Below are positions 37,082 to 47,496 of a stretch of 64,000 bases of DNA, piece by piece. Source of the stretch: Azospirillum doebereinerae (GTDB lineage: Bacteria > Pseudomonadota > Alphaproteobacteria > Azospirillales > Azospirillaceae); assembly GCF_003989665.1 (NCBI RefSeq), contig NZ_RZIJ01000003.1:62001-126000 (forward strand), read 5' to 3'. The notes beneath the pieces were generated by a model, which had not been told where the DNA came from, did no database searches, and saw only the letters and a list, made by a program, of their open reading frames with translations. Position 1 is the stretch's first letter; every line of letters begins with the position of its first letter. The position numbers and the translations under genes were made by a program.

Positions 37082-38091
37082 GGAAGGCTCATTTCTTGGA
37101 GGCCGGGGCGGGGCTCCGGGCTGGGCGTGCGCACCACGTTCAGCAGCGGTTCTCCGGCGGCCAGCCGGTCGATGTTCCGCGCGATGAAGGCGTAGCGGCG
37201 TTCGGGAAGCTGGGTCGTCCAGGCCGACGAATGCGGCGTGCAGACCGCGTTGGGCAGATCCTCGAACCGGAAGCGCGAGGGGCGCACCCGGTCCTCGGCG
37301 CCGGCCGGGTAGCCGTACCAGACATCGAGCACGGCCCCGCCGATCGCTTGGCGTGACAGCGCGTCGTACAGCGCCGCCTCGTCCACGATGGGCGCGCGGG
37401 ACACGTTGACCAGCACGCCGGTCGGCTTCATCGCGGCCAGTTCGGCGGCACCGATCAGGCCCTGGGTCTGCTCGGTGAGCGGGCAGGCGATGACCAGGAA
37501 ATCCGCCTGGGTGAGCGCTTCCGGAAGCCGGTCAGGCGGCAGCACCGCGTCGGCCAGACCGTCGGCGTTGCCAGCGAATTGATCGACGGCGAGGATCCGC
37601 ATGCCGAAGGCGCGGGCGCGCTGGGCGATGGTCCGGCCGATGCGCCCGAAGCCGATCAGACCCAGCGTCTTGCCGTGGACCTCCCCGTGCGGCACGCGCG
37701 CCCGGTAGGTGTCGGACCACGTGTCGGTGGCGAAGGAGGCGCGCAGCGCGTCCAGCCGGATTTCCCAGTTCAGCATCGCCGCCAGAACGAATTCGGCGAT
37801 GGGAATCTCGTGTTCGAAGACGTTGCAGACGTGGCAGCCGGCGGGCAGGGAGGCCATGTCGATGCCGTCCAGCCCGGCGCCGGGCACGTGCAGAAGGCGA
37901 AAATTCGGGACTGTCATGTCCTTGCGCGAGAATCGCAAGGAAATCACCACGTCGTCAGGGCCGATCGCGGAATCGAAATTCGGCGAATGGGCGGCTTCGC
38001 GCGGTAGGGGAACGATGTCGCAGGGTGTCGTCAGAAAAGCGGCGAGCTTGTCCTTGTAATTGGCAGCCTCGCCGATCATGAAAACTTTCAT
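37078..38091 (-). CDS. D-isomer-specific 2-hydroxyacid dehydrogenase
   Basis: The 337-residue NAD(P)-dependent enzyme has the nucleotide-binding motif LGLIGFGRIGRTIAQRARAF and the catalytic Arg/Glu/His pattern in VNVSRAPIVDEAALYDAL and CTPHSSAWT. It resembles formate, glyoxylate and phosphoglycerate dehydrogenase relatives. It is the first gene of the TRAP/sugar-acid operon, directly behind a LysR-type box at 38144-38163. A role in reducing or oxidising a 2-keto or 2-hydroxy acid from the imported substrate is likely. Confidence 0.88.
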   Translation of the reverse strand: MKVFMIGEAANYKDKLAAFLTTPCDIVPLPREAAHSPNFDSAIGPDDVVISLRFSRKDMTVPNFRLLHVPGAGLDGIDMASLPAGCHVCNVFEHEIPIAEFVLAAMLNWEIRLDALRASFATDTWSDTYRARVPHGEVHGKTLGLIGFGRIGRTIAQRARAFGMRILAVDQFAGNADGLADAVLPPDRLPEALTQADFLVIACPLTEQTQGLIGAAELAAMKPTGVLVNVSRAPIVDEAALYDALSRQAIGGAVLDVWYGYPAGAEDRVRPSRFRFEDLPNAVCTPHSSAWTTQLPERRYAFIARNIDRLAAGEPLLNVVRTPSPEPRPGLQEMSLP

Positions 38092-38143
38092 TGGCGGGTT
38101 CCTCCGTTACACGAACGATAGGCCCATCCAATTGAGTAGGTCC

Positions 38144-38163
38144 AACGATTTAAAATGATCGTT
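38144..38163. promoter_or_regulatory. LysR-type box AACGAT-N8-ATCGTT
   Basis: A perfect 6-bp inverted repeat containing the T-N11-A pattern lies 53-72 bases upstream of the 2-hydroxyacid dehydrogenase start, in the 113-base gap after the LysR gene. Position and pattern fit the recognition site of the adjacent LysR regulator for activating the TRAP/sugar-acid operon. Confidence 0.55.
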
Positions 38164-38204
38164 TGATAAGGAAAAGTTTTCACCGGACCTTTTCCGGCGA
38201 TTGG

Positions 38205-39095
38205 CTACGACACCTGTTCGCCGACGGCGGTCGCCACGTTCAGGAAGGTCTGGATGGCCGGCGACGTGTCGTCGCTCTGATAGGCGACGCCGAGCGTCAG
38301 GTAGGGGGCGGGACCCTCCAGGGCGCGGTAGATCACCCCAGGCCGCCCGAACTGCTGGAGGGTGGAGGCGATCAGGCCGATGCCGAAATCGGCGGCGGCC
38401 AGCGCGATGATCGATTGCGCCGGGGAGGCTTCGAGGATCAGTTCCGGGCTGAAGCCGGCCTGCTGGCACAGGCTGATGATCTCGTCGTAGAGACGTGGGC
38501 CGATGACGCGTGGGAAGATGATGAAGCGCTGCCTGGACAGATCCTCCAGCCGCAGGCTGGGGCGTTCCGCCAGCGGGTTGCGGTCGGACAGCACGACGCT
38601 GAACCGCATGCGCGCGATGGGGTGGGAGGACAGCGACTGGTCGTCGAGCGGCGGATGGAAGATGCCCACGTCGATGGCGCCCAGCCGCAGGGCCTCCTCC
38701 TGCTCGGCCGTGGTCATGACGTGGACGTTGACGCCGAAGTTGGGCAGCACCGTCCGGAACCGGTGCATGATCTCGGGAAAGACGATGTAGAGGGCGGGCG
38801 CGGTCATGCCGACCGACAACTGCCCGATCTCGCCCCGGTCGGTCTGGCGGGCGAGTTGCGCGGCGCGTTCCATCTGGCGCAGGATCTTCCGCGCCTCGCC
38901 CAGAAAGGTCTCCCCGGCCCGCGTCAGCGAGACGCGCCGCTTGTTGCGGTGGACGAGCTGGACCTGAAGCTCCTCCTCCAACTGCCGCAATTGCTGGCTG
39001 AGGGCGGGCTGCGTGATGTGGCACCGCGCGGCGGCGCGGTGGAAATGCAGCTCCTCGCAGAGCGCGACGAAAAACTGAAGCCGGCGGCGGTCCAT
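38205..39095 (-). CDS. LysR-family transcriptional regulator
   Basis: The 296-residue regulator has the usual N-terminal winged helix (LHFHRAAARCHITQPALSQQ, then LRQLEEELQVQLVHR) and a two-lobed effector domain starting near residue 90. It is transcribed in the same direction as, and upstream of, the TRAP operon rather than divergently, unusual but not rare for the family. It probably activates that operon through the box at 38144-38163, with a sugar-acid-like coinducer. Confidence 0.9.
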   Translation of the reverse strand: MDRRRLQFFVALCEELHFHRAAARCHITQPALSQQLRQLEEELQVQLVHRNKRRVSLTRAGETFLGEARKILRQMERAAQLARQTDRGEIGQLSVGMTAPALYIVFPEIMHRFRTVLPNFGVNVHVMTTAEQEEALRLGAIDVGIFHPPLDDQSLSSHPIARMRFSVVLSDRNPLAERPSLRLEDLSRQRFIIFPRVIGPRLYDEIISLCQQAGFSPELILEASPAQSIIALAAADFGIGLIASTLQQFGRPGVIYRALEGPAPYLTLGVAYQSDDTSPAIQTFLNVATAVGEQVS

Positions 39096-39544
39096 GCCCC
39101 GCAGATAAGGTCATCGGGCCAGATCTGTAAAGGCAAGACGACGGCTCGTCCCCCTTGTGTTGGATGGCCCCGCCGATGCGGACGGGGAGGAAGGGTGTCT
39201 CCAGCCTGCCGTTCGGCGGGACCCGTGCGGGGTGTGTTCCGGCGAAGCAAGGGGCTGGAGGATTGCATCGGCGGAGCCGTCGCGGATCATGGTGGACGCT
39301 ATCACGCAGCCCGTCTCCGTCCTTGCTCCACATCAAGGGAGCGTGTCGGTGCCATGGGTGGAGTCGTGCGTTGCGAGCCGCCGTCTGTCCATAGACTCTG
39401 GACAGACGGCGCCGTTGATCGTCGCGCATGCCGGAACTTGGCCGGTGCTCTGCCGCTGGATGGGCGTGGAGGCCGCCCAACGCATCCGCGGTCATCCTGA
39501 CGCGGGAGACGGCGGTCACCGGGTGACGCGACGAGATCGGGTGA
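39096..39544. other. 449-bp intergenic region without a recognisable gene
   Basis: It lies between the LysR start and the aldo/keto reductase stop, both leftward. A rightward frame of ~140 codons (39157-39579) has no recognisable family, runs into the reductase gene and reads like random GC-rich sequence, so I do not call it. The main feature is the long palindrome at 39379-39411. The end near 39096 should hold the LysR promoter. Confidence 0.55.
39379..39411. promoter_or_regulatory. 12-bp perfect inverted repeat with 9-base spacer
   Basis: CGCCGTCTGTCC (39379-39390) and GGACAGACGGCG (39400-39411) are exact reverse complements. The repeat lies ~135-165 bases beyond the leftward aldo/keto reductase stop and ~285 bases upstream of LysR. 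It could be an operator or, as a stem, a terminator without a T-run. Confidence 0.45.
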
Positions 39545-40345
39545 TCAGACCGATCCTAAGGCGGTGGCCGGGGGCTTAGGCAGCGCGGCGGCGAAGCTGG
39601 CGACGTTCGCCTCAAGATGGGCGAGCTTGCTTGTGCCGGTGAGAACGACGCCATCGGCGAGATGCCGGCCGATGAAGGCGAAGGCCGCACGGGCGGCGTC
39701 CCCGCCGGTGGCCGATCCGACCAGCGAGCCCATGGCGAAGGGACGGTTGACGATCGCCCGCAGGCCCGCCTGCGCCATCAGGGGCAGGAGCGGAAGCATC
39801 TTGTCGTCGGCGCTGTTGAGCGGGAATTGCAGGAACCCGTAGAGCCCCGTCCCGATCGCCCGCTGTCCAGCCTCGACCGTGGCGACGCTGGCGCCGAAGC
39901 GCGTCACGCCCGCCGCCCGGGCGTGCTCGAGCGCGGCGACGACGCCGGGGCTGTCCACCAGATCGGCCGTCGCCTTGTGGATCTGCAGCACGTCGATGCC
40001 TTGCAGGAGCGTCAGGCTGCGGTCGATGCTGCGCCGCAGGGCGTCCCGGCCATGATCGACGAAGGTCGTGGCGCCGTCCGCATCCCAATGCTCGCCGGCC
40101 TTGGTCATCACCGTCAGGGCGGAGCGCTGCGGGCCGGGAAGCCCGGCGAGGAAGCGGCCCAGCACGGCCTCGCTGCTTCCATAGGCCGGGGCGGTGTCGA
40201 GGGTGTGGACACCGAGGTCGAGCGCGCGCCGGAGCAGGGCATGCGCCTCCTCCTCGCCCGGCACCTCGGTCGGGCGCACGCCCCAGCTCCGGCCGATGGA
40301 CAGCAGGCCGAGACCCAGCTCCAGCCGTTTTTCGACACTCGTCAT
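39545..40345 (-). CDS. aldo/keto reductase
   Basis: The 266-residue NAD(P)H-dependent reductase keeps the catalytic tetrad: Asp and Tyr in HTLDTAPAYGSSEAVLG, Lys in VMTKAGEHW and His in VLQIHKATAD. It is a little shorter than typical family members. It begins four bases after the stop of the beta-helix gene, so the two are one transcript. Natural carbonyl substrate unknown. Confidence 0.88.
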   Translation of the reverse strand: MTSVEKRLELGLGLLSIGRSWGVRPTEVPGEEEAHALLRRALDLGVHTLDTAPAYGSSEAVLGRFLAGLPGPQRSALTVMTKAGEHWDADGATTFVDHGRDALRRSIDRSLTLLQGIDVLQIHKATADLVDSPGVVAALEHARAAGVTRFGASVATVEAGQRAIGTGLYGFLQFPLNSADDKMLPLLPLMAQAGLRAIVNRPFAMGSLVGSATGGDAARAAFAFIGRHLADGVVLTGTSKLAHLEANVASFAAALPKPPATALGSV

Positions 40346-40349
40346 AGCG

Positions 40350-41018
40350 TCACCCCTGTGGTTTCGGGTGGAAGAAGGATTGAGGCCGCAGAGGGGCCTC
40401 GCTGAACAGACCGAAGGCCTGGATCACCATGCCGGTCGGCACGGTGAGGCCACGGGCGACGCCGCTGCCCTTGAGCACGCCGCCCCGGCGGTCCGGGTCG
40501 GGGTCGCGGTGGCTGCCGCCGGCCTGGAGCCGGCAGTTCTGCATCCGGATCGGGCCGAGCACCTGCGCACCGTCGCCGACGCTGTTGTCGAGGGCGAGCG
40601 AACCGCCGCCGAGCAGCCGCGCGTGACTGCCGATCTCGATCACGCCGGTGGAATGGCCGGTCTTGATGGTGAAGCCGCCTTCCTCGCCGATCTCGGTCGC
40701 CGCGCCGATGCTGATCCGCCCGCCATCGGCGACGACGCGCGTGCCGGGAAAGAGCTGGGTGCCGCGTCCGACGGCCACCCGCCCCCCTTCGGTCGCCTGG
40801 ACGATGGTGCCGGGCCACAGCGTGACGCCGGCCGCCAAGGCGACGTCCGGCGAAACCAGCGTCGAGAACGGGTCGAGGATGAGGACCCCACCATCGGCGA
40901 GCGCCGCCACCGCCTCGACGGACAGGAAGCCGGCGCGTTCGCGCGCCCGGTTGGCGGCGCCGACGAGAGCCTCAACCACGACCGGCGGCCTTTGGCTGCG
41001 CGCCGGACGGCGTGGCAC
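40350..41018 (-). CDS. left-handed beta-helix (hexapeptide-repeat) protein, GlmU C-terminus-like
   Basis: The 222-residue protein consists mainly of hexapeptide-like repeats (VALAAGVTLWPGTIVQATEG, VAVGRGTQLFPGTRVVADGG, ISIGAATEIGEEGGFTI) folding as a left-handed beta helix, the shape of acyltransferases and of GlmU's C-terminal half. No nucleotidyltransferase domain is present. An acyl- or acetyltransferase is possible, but no catalytic His is evident. The start is uncertain. It is the first gene of a pair with the aldo/keto reductase and is divergent from the binding-protein gene at 41280. Confidence 0.65.
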   Translation of the reverse strand: MPRRPARSQRPPVVVEALVGAANRARERAGFLSVEAVAALADGGVLILDPFSTLVSPDVALAAGVTLWPGTIVQATEGGRVAVGRGTQLFPGTRVVADGGRISIGAATEIGEEGGFTIKTGHSTGVIEIGSHARLLGGGSLALDNSVGDGAQVLGPIRMQNCRLQAGGSHRDPDPDRRGGVLKGSGVARGLTVPTGMVIQAFGLFSEAPLRPQSFFHPKPQG

Positions 41019-41279
41019 GGCTTCCGTTAACAGTGTTTCGTTGGTTTCCCATAATCATGACATCCGCCATTCATTCCTCCCTTGTATGAACAATCGGAAA
41101 GAAAGACGCCGGGAGATGGTGTCACGCGGATGAACGAAGGGGGAGGGAAGGGGAATGGAAGTCTTTCTTGCGCTCCCTTCATCATTGATACCGATTTTTT
41201 TCTGAAGCGTAAAGCTTTTTGGATGAATTGGTGTCGACATGGAAAATAACAACGGAAATTGTACCGGAGGATTCTTCCC

Positions 41280-42317
41280 ATGCTTTGTGCGGTTACCAAG
41301 ATGAAGTTTGCCGGTGTCGGCATCGGTGCTCTGTTCGTGCTTGCCGCGAGCCCGACCTATGCGCAGGGAAGCGTCACCGTCATGTGCGGCGTGCAGGAGG
41401 AATGGTGCAAGGCCATGGCCGTCGCCTTCGAGAAGAAGACCGGCATCGGCGTCGCCATGACCCGCAAGAGCGCCGGCGAGGCGCTGGCCCAGATCCGCGC
41501 CGAGGCGGCCAACCCGAAGATCGACATCTGGTGGGGCAGCTCGGGCGATCCGCATCTCCAGGCGGCCGAGGAAGGCTTGAGCGTCTCCTACGAGAGCGCG
41601 CAGCTCAAGGATCTGCAGTCCTGGGCGCAGAGCCAGTACAAGCAGTCGCAGGGGCGCAGCGTCGGCATCTACGCCGGGGCGCTGGGCTTCGTCTACAACA
41701 CCGAGATGCTCGCCAAGCGGGGCATCCAGCCGCCGAAATGCTGGGCCGACCTGCTGCGTCCGGAGTTCAAGGGCGAGGTCCAGATGCCCAACCCCAATTC
41801 GTCCGGGGCGGCCTACACGGCGCTGGCGACCCTCGTGCAGATCTTCGGCGAGGACGCCGGCTTCGACTATCTGAAGAAGCTGAACGAGAGTGTCAACCAG
41901 TACACCAAGTCCGGCGCGGCGCCGGCGGCGGCGGTGGCGCGCGGTGAGACGCTGGTCGGCATCTCCTGGGTCAACGACAGCGTCATCCAGAAGGTGAACA
42001 AGTTCCCGGTCGACATCTCGACCCCCTGCGAGGGGACCGGCTACGAGATCGGTTCGATGAGCATCCTCAAGGGCGCCAAGAACCTTGAGTCGGCCAAGGC
42101 GTTCTACGACTTCGCCCTGACGCCGGAAGCGCAGAACTACGGCGCCCTCAACATGCAGATGACGCCGTCCAACAAGCAGTCGGTGTCGCCGCCCGACGCG
42201 CCGAAGTTCGAGGACGTCCGGCTGATCGACTACAATTTCCAGAAATACGGCATGGTCGAGGAGCGCAAGCGTCTGCTGGGCCGCTGGGATGCGGAGATCA
42301 AGTCCGTCGCCAACTGA
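41280..42317 (+). CDS. orphan ABC substrate-binding protein, Afu/Fbp-like
   Basis: The 345-residue periplasmic protein has a signal peptide cleaved near SPTYA-QG and the iron/2-aminoethylphosphonate/hexose-phosphate-type fold (VTVMCGVQEEWCKAMAVAFE, KCWADLLRPEFKGEVQMPNP). GGAGG precedes ATG 41280 by ~8 bases. It is very close to the binding protein at 49786-50826 (about three quarters identical by eye over most of its length), although the pair flanks the kinase/transporter block at opposite ends. It has no transport genes of its own and may feed the same permease or present ligand to the sensor kinase. Confidence 0.88.
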   Translation: MLCAVTKMKFAGVGIGALFVLAASPTYAQGSVTVMCGVQEEWCKAMAVAFEKKTGIGVAMTRKSAGEALAQIRAEAANPKIDIWWGSSGDPHLQAAEEGLSVSYESAQLKDLQSWAQSQYKQSQGRSVGIYAGALGFVYNTEMLAKRGIQPPKCWADLLRPEFKGEVQMPNPNSSGAAYTALATLVQIFGEDAGFDYLKKLNESVNQYTKSGAAPAAAVARGETLVGISWVNDSVIQKVNKFPVDISTPCEGTGYEIGSMSILKGAKNLESAKAFYDFALTPEAQNYGALNMQMTPSNKQSVSPPDAPKFEDVRLIDYNFQKYGMVEERKRLLGRWDAEIKSVAN

Positions 42318-42383
42318 GTCGCCAACGGACGGGCGGCCTTGAAGCGGCGGCCTGTCCATCGTCATCCCCGCCTTCGCGCTGCG

Positions 42384-42419
42384 GCGTGCGCACAGGCGTG
42401 CGCACAGGCGTGCGCACGG
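42384..42419. repeat. three tandem copies of a 12-bp unit
   Basis: GCGTGCGCACAG occurs twice exactly (42384-42395, 42396-42407), then once with one change (42408-42419, GCGTGCGCACGG). It lies in the gap after the orphan binding-protein gene, outside any called gene. Each unit contains GTGCGCAC, itself a palindrome. Confidence 0.9.
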
Positions 42420-42538
42420 GGGCGACGGCCCCGCACCCGCACGGGCTGCGCCGGGGACGGTGGGCGGTTTGGAACGTTTGAAACACCGTGGAACGCTTTT
42501 CCCGTCCTGTTCCGTGTTTCGTTCCGGCGCCCGGCGGC

Positions 42539-43408
42539 TCATCCGTCGCGTCCGCCGCCGCGCCGCCCGCAGGGCCCCTGGCCGCGCCGCTCCTCCGCCG
42601 AGCCGAGGCTGGGGTAGGCGTCGTCGGGGTTGAGGGTCCAGGGATAGACGCCCTTGGGGCCGTCCGCCTCCGGCCGGGCCAGGATGGCGGCGATGAGGGA
42701 GGGATCGGGCTGGGTCTGTTCGCGGAAGGCGCCGGGAACCGCGTCGTCGAGGGCGGAGGGCGGGGGATTGGAGGGGACGTTTGCGTCCTCAATCGGCCCC
42801 CTTTCGCTGAGGGCAGGACGCGCGCATTCGGCTTCCTCTCCTGGGACGCTGCGGCATTCGTACATCCCGTCGAGCGGGTCCGGATCCCCTCTCCCCCCGG
42901 GGAGAGGGGGATCTCGGTCCGGCTTGAGATCGGCGAATCCGCCAGCTTCCGGGGCGGGAGAGGGCTTTGGCGGTTGCGGGGGATCGGTTGCGGGTTGGCT
43001 CTGGAACGCCCCACTTGGCGCGCCGAACAGGCCGAGCCGGTCGGCCGCCCAGCGCACCGTCGCCGGATCGCCCATCGCCACCAGCCGCTCCACCTGCTGC
43101 GCCACCAGATCGCGCAGCGACGACAGCCGCAGCTCCGCCTCGCGGTTCAGCGCCTGACGCTCCCACCAGACGCGGACGCGGAGCGCCTGCGAGCCGTAAT
43201 AGGCCCGCCACAGCGTGGTGCGGCTGCACCCCAGGGCGCGCGCGACGTGCAGGAAGGACGCCCCGCGTGCCAGCATGCCAGCGGCCATCACCCATTGCTC
43301 CTCGGCGAAGCGGGATCCCGGAACCAGGGAGCCGTCCGGCGGCACCGGAGGGTCCTCGGCCCAGCGGGGGAGGGCGGCGGCGGGGGTGGCGGGCGCGTCG
43401 AGGGGCAT
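42539..43408 (-). CDS. HTH-containing protein of unknown function
   Basis: This 289-residue protein has a helix-turn-helix-like N-terminal region, ARGASFLHVARALGCSRTTL followed by WRAYYGSQALRVRVW, reminiscent of phage terminase small subunits or resolvase-type HTHs. The rest is Pro/Gly-rich and low-complexity, and part of it (42884-42912) is a REP-like palindrome read as coding sequence. No phage genes are near, so a terminase role is not supported. It lies between the orphan binding protein and the hybrid kinase and faces the former. The coding status of the C-terminal half is less certain. Confidence 0.55.
   Translation of the reverse strand: MPLDAPATPAAALPRWAEDPPVPPDGSLVPGSRFAEEQWVMAAGMLARGASFLHVARALGCSRTTLWRAYYGSQALRVRVWWERQALNREAELRLSSLRDLVAQQVERLVAMGDPATVRWAADRLGLFGAPSGAFQSQPATDPPQPPKPSPAPEAGGFADLKPDRDPPLPGGRGDPDPLDGMYECRSVPGEEAECARPALSERGPIEDANVPSNPPPSALDDAVPGAFREQTQPDPSLIAAILARPEADGPKGVYPWTLNPDDAYPSLGSAEERRGQGPCGRRGGGRDG
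42884..42912. repeat. REP-like palindrome inside a coding region
   Basis: ATCCCCTCTCC-CCCC-GGGGAGAGGGGGAT forms a near-perfect stem and matches the core of the other REP-like elements in the window. It lies within the HTH-protein gene, where it encodes a Pro/Gly-rich insert (DPPLPGGRGDPDP on the minus strand). Confidence 0.8.
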
Positions 43409-43585
43409 GGCGGGGCTCCGGGGGCGGTGGGAACAGGAGCGCCAATTTATAGGTAAATTTTCCTTTCATGGAGGGCTTTCGGGAAAAAGCGGTTTTCGGG
43501 AGGGCCGCCTTGCAGCAGAGGCTTTGACCTTTGGCTGCCATCCCCGCGACGTCTCTTGCCGTCCGCTTGGGCGTTGGATGCCGTT

Positions 43586-46318
43586 TCAGCCGCGTCCCGG
43601 CAGGACCGACGGCTCCGACCGGCTGCGCACCGGGCCGGGCTGAACGACGCCGCCGAGGACGTTGCGGATCTGCGCGGCGAGCAACGGCTTCTGGTAAGGC
43701 TTCTGGATGAAGCGGATGTCGAGCGGCAGGCTGGCGCTCTCCACCAGGAAATCGCGCGCGTAGCCCGAACAGAACAGGACCTGCAACGCCGGCTGCCGGG
43801 CCTTGGCGACGGCGGCCAGGGCAGGGCCGTTCATGCCGCCCGTCAGGATGATGTCGGTGAACAGCAGATCGAACGCCGTCCCGTCCAGCAGGACCAGCGC
43901 CTCCTCCGCCGAGGCCGCCGGCACCGCCCGGTAACCCAGCGCCGTCAGCATGTCGACCGTCGTCAGGCGGACGGCGGGGTCGTCCTCCACCACCAGGACG
44001 CGTTCCGGACCGCCCTCGACCGTGCCGGGATCGCGCGGCAGGGCCAGCGTCTCCGGCAGCATGCGGGCGCGCGGGAAGGCCATCGCCACCAGGGTGCCGA
44101 CGCCGGGCTCGCTCTGGATGTCGACCTTGCCGCCGGACTGGCGGACGAAGCCGTAGACCATCGACAGCCCGAGCCCGCTGCCCCGGCCGAAGCGCTTGGT
44201 GGTGAAGAAGGGCTCGAAGACGCGGGACAGCACGGCGGGCGGCATGCCGCTGCCGTCGTCGCGCACCGAGAGGACGATGGCGTCGCCCCCGTCCTGCGCG
44301 GCGGCTTCGGTGGCGATGACGATGGTGCCGCCGTCCGCCAGCGCGTCGCGGGCGTTGACGACGAGGTTGAGCAGGGCGTTCTCCAACTGGCCCGGATCGA
44401 CCAGGGCGGGGGCCAGCCCCGGCGTCAGCGCCGTCTTCAGGACGATGCCGCCGCCCAGCCCGTAGGCCAGCAGGTCGAGCATCCCCTCGACCAGCTCGTT
44501 GAGGTCGACCGCCTGCGGCTGCAACGCCTGCTGCCGCGAGAAGGCGAGCAGGCGCTGGATCGTCGTGGCGCCCCGCTCGGCGGCGTCGAGCGCGCGCAGC
44601 GCCTTGCCACGCACGGGATCCTGCTCGGCGGTCTCGTCGTGGATCATCTGGAGGTTGCCCATGATCGCGGCGAGCAGATTGTTGAAGTCGTGGGCGATGC
44701 CGCCGGTGAGTTGGCCGACCGCCTCCATCTTCTGGGCGTGGCGGAGCTGCTTCTCGATGTCCTTGCGCTCGGTCAGGTCGGAATAGGTGGTGATGAAGCC
44801 GCCGGACGGCATCGGGCTGCTGTGCAGCTCGACCACCCGGCCGTCGGGGAAATGATGCTCGCAGCGGACCGCCTGCTCGGCGCGCCGCCGGGTCAGCGCC
44901 TCCAGGTCGATGCTGCTGCCGTCGAGCAGACGGATGCCGACCCCGCGCCGCAGCAGGTTGCGTTGCAGCTCCGCCAGGTCGCGCCCGGCGACGTCGGCGG
45001 GGGTGAAGCCGTTGAGGTCGAGAAAGCGGGGATTCCAGGTGACCAGCCGGCCGTTCTCGTCGAACACCGACAGCCCGTCGTTCATGTTGTCGAACACGGC
45101 CTCCAGCATGCGCGAATTCTCGCCCAGCTTGCGGGCCAGCGCGTCGCGTTCGGCGACGTTCTCCTTGAAGACGCTGAAGGCGCGGGCGAGGTCGCCGATC
45201 TCGTCCGGCCGGCCGGTGGCCGGGACGCTGACCAGCCGGTCGCCGCCGGCCAGCGCCGACATCGCCCGCGTCACCGCCCGCAGGTTGCCGGCGACGTCGC
45301 GCATGACGTAGACCGCCGCCGCGATGGCCGCCAGCGCGCAGAGCGCACCGAGCGCCAAGATCCCGGCCTTGCCCGACGACAGGGCGGAGAAGGTGGCGTC
45401 GCCCCGGCTGCGCGCCGCCGTCTGCATCGCGGTGGCGACGCTCTCGACCTCGCGGTTCAACTGCACCGACAGGGTGTTGGCGGCGGCGACCAGGAAGCGG
45501 CTGCGCTGTTCGATCCCGAGCTGGCGGCCGCGGATGTCGAAGACCGCCCCTTGCGCGTCGAGCACGGCCAGGAGCTGGTCGAGCGAGGGGGCCATGATCG
45601 CCAGCGCCGGGGTTGCGGTGTCGATCGCCCGCAGCCCCTGCCGGTCGGCGTCGAAGCCGGCGCGCCAGCGGGCGAGGTCGGCCGGGCTGGTCGTCGTCAG
45701 GGCGGCCGAGACGGCGTCGCGCGTGCGGTCGGCCAGCCGCAGGACCGAGAAGGGCAGGGGCGGCGTTCCCGTCGCCTCGAAGCCGGGATGCTCGAAGGTC
45801 CGCGCCGCCGCGCCGGCTAGCGTCTCGCCGAGGATGCGCTGGCGCTCCAGCCCGAGGCGGATCGCCGCCGCCTCCGCCCGCACGGCGATGGATTCGCCGG
45901 TGACGTCCATCAGATTGCGCAGCGTGCCGTCGAGCCGGCCGGCGAGCCGGACCAGCGACGGCACGTCGGACGGGACGTGCAGGGAGGCGCGCTCCAGGCC
46001 CGGCAGCCGCTGGACCAGCCCCGTCAGGTCGGTGAGCTTGAGTTCGAGCTGGCTGCGCTCCTCGTCGAGGCTGGGCGTCGCCTCGATGGCGGCGATGAAG
46101 GGGGCGCGGGCGGCCAGCCCGGTGTTCAGCTCCGCCATCCGCATCGCCAGCGCGATGTTGCCCAGCCCCTCGCGTTGCAGGGACAGCAGGGCGCGTTCCG
46201 TTTCGCCCAGCCCGAACCAGCCGACCCCGCCGACCGCCGTCGTCAGGACCACCATGGCTCCGAAGGCGGCGAGCAGCCGGCCGCGAACGCTAACGGGGGA
46301 CAGCATGCGTCTGACCAT
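43586..46318 (-). CDS. TorS-like hybrid sensor histidine kinase
   Basis: The 910-residue inner-membrane sensor has a first transmembrane helix (~12-35), a long helical periplasmic domain like TorS, a second helix (~310-335), a HAMP domain, a PAS domain, then HisKA with acceptor His in [14 protein letters not shown], HATPase motifs ([22 protein letters not shown]) and a C-terminal receiver with Asp in [11 protein letters not shown]. TorS-like sensors often read a periplasmic binding protein. Here two near-identical binding proteins flank the kinase gene and an OmpR-type regulator is nearby, so a binding-protein-dependent signalling chain is plausible. No clear Shine-Dalgarno is seen at 46318. 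Confidence 0.92.
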   Translation of the reverse strand: MVRRMLSPVSVRGRLLAAFGAMVVLTTAVGGVGWFGLGETERALLSLQREGLGNIALAMRMAELNTGLAARAPFIAAIEATPSLDEERSQLELKLTDLTGLVQRLPGLERASLHVPSDVPSLVRLAGRLDGTLRNLMDVTGESIAVRAEAAAIRLGLERQRILGETLAGAAARTFEHPGFEATGTPPLPFSVLRLADRTRDAVSAALTTTSPADLARWRAGFDADRQGLRAIDTATPALAIMAPSLDQLLAVLDAQGAVFDIRGRQLGIEQRSRFLVAAANTLSVQLNREVESVATAMQTAARSRGDATFSALSSGKAGILALGALCALAAIAAAVYVMRDVAGNLRAVTRAMSALAGGDRLVSVPATGRPDEIGDLARAFSVFKENVAERDALARKLGENSRMLEAVFDNMNDGLSVFDENGRLVTWNPRFLDLNGFTPADVAGRDLAELQRNLLRRGVGIRLLDGSSIDLEALTRRRAEQAVRCEHHFPDGRVVELHSSPMPSGGFITTYSDLTERKDIEKQLRHAQKMEAVGQLTGGIAHDFNNLLAAIMGNLQMIHDETAEQDPVRGKALRALDAAERGATTIQRLLAFSRQQALQPQAVDLNELVEGMLDLLAYGLGGGIVLKTALTPGLAPALVDPGQLENALLNLVVNARDALADGGTIVIATEAAAQDGGDAIVLSVRDDGSGMPPAVLSRVFEPFFTTKRFGRGSGLGLSMVYGFVRQSGGKVDIQSEPGVGTLVAMAFPRARMLPETLALPRDPGTVEGGPERVLVVEDDPAVRLTTVDMLTALGYRAVPAASAEEALVLLDGTAFDLLFTDIILTGGMNGPALAAVAKARQPALQVLFCSGYARDFLVESASLPLDIRFIQKPYQKPLLAAQIRNVLGGVVQPGPVRSRSEPSVLPGRG

Positions 46319-46416
46319 CGGGTTGGAGGCTACCGCCGGCCGCCCCGCCGGCGCCAGCGGGAAACGCGCCGGCCAGCGCGCGACGGGTCAGCACGCGGCC
46401 GGTCGACACGCGCCGT

Positions 46417-47492
<1,076 letters not shown>

Positions 47493-47496
<4 letters not shown>

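Noticed and set aside
39157..39579. 140-codon rightward gene in the gap between LysR and aldo/keto reductase
   Set aside because: No recognisable domain, no good ribosome binding site, and it runs antisense into the reductase gene.
42384..42419. CRISPR-like array
   Set aside because: The 12-bp units are directly adjacent without spacers, and no cas gene is present.
42539..43408. Phage terminase small subunit
   Set aside because: The HTH-like N-terminus is suggestive, but there is no large terminase, portal, capsid or integrase gene nearby, so it is called only as an HTH-containing protein.
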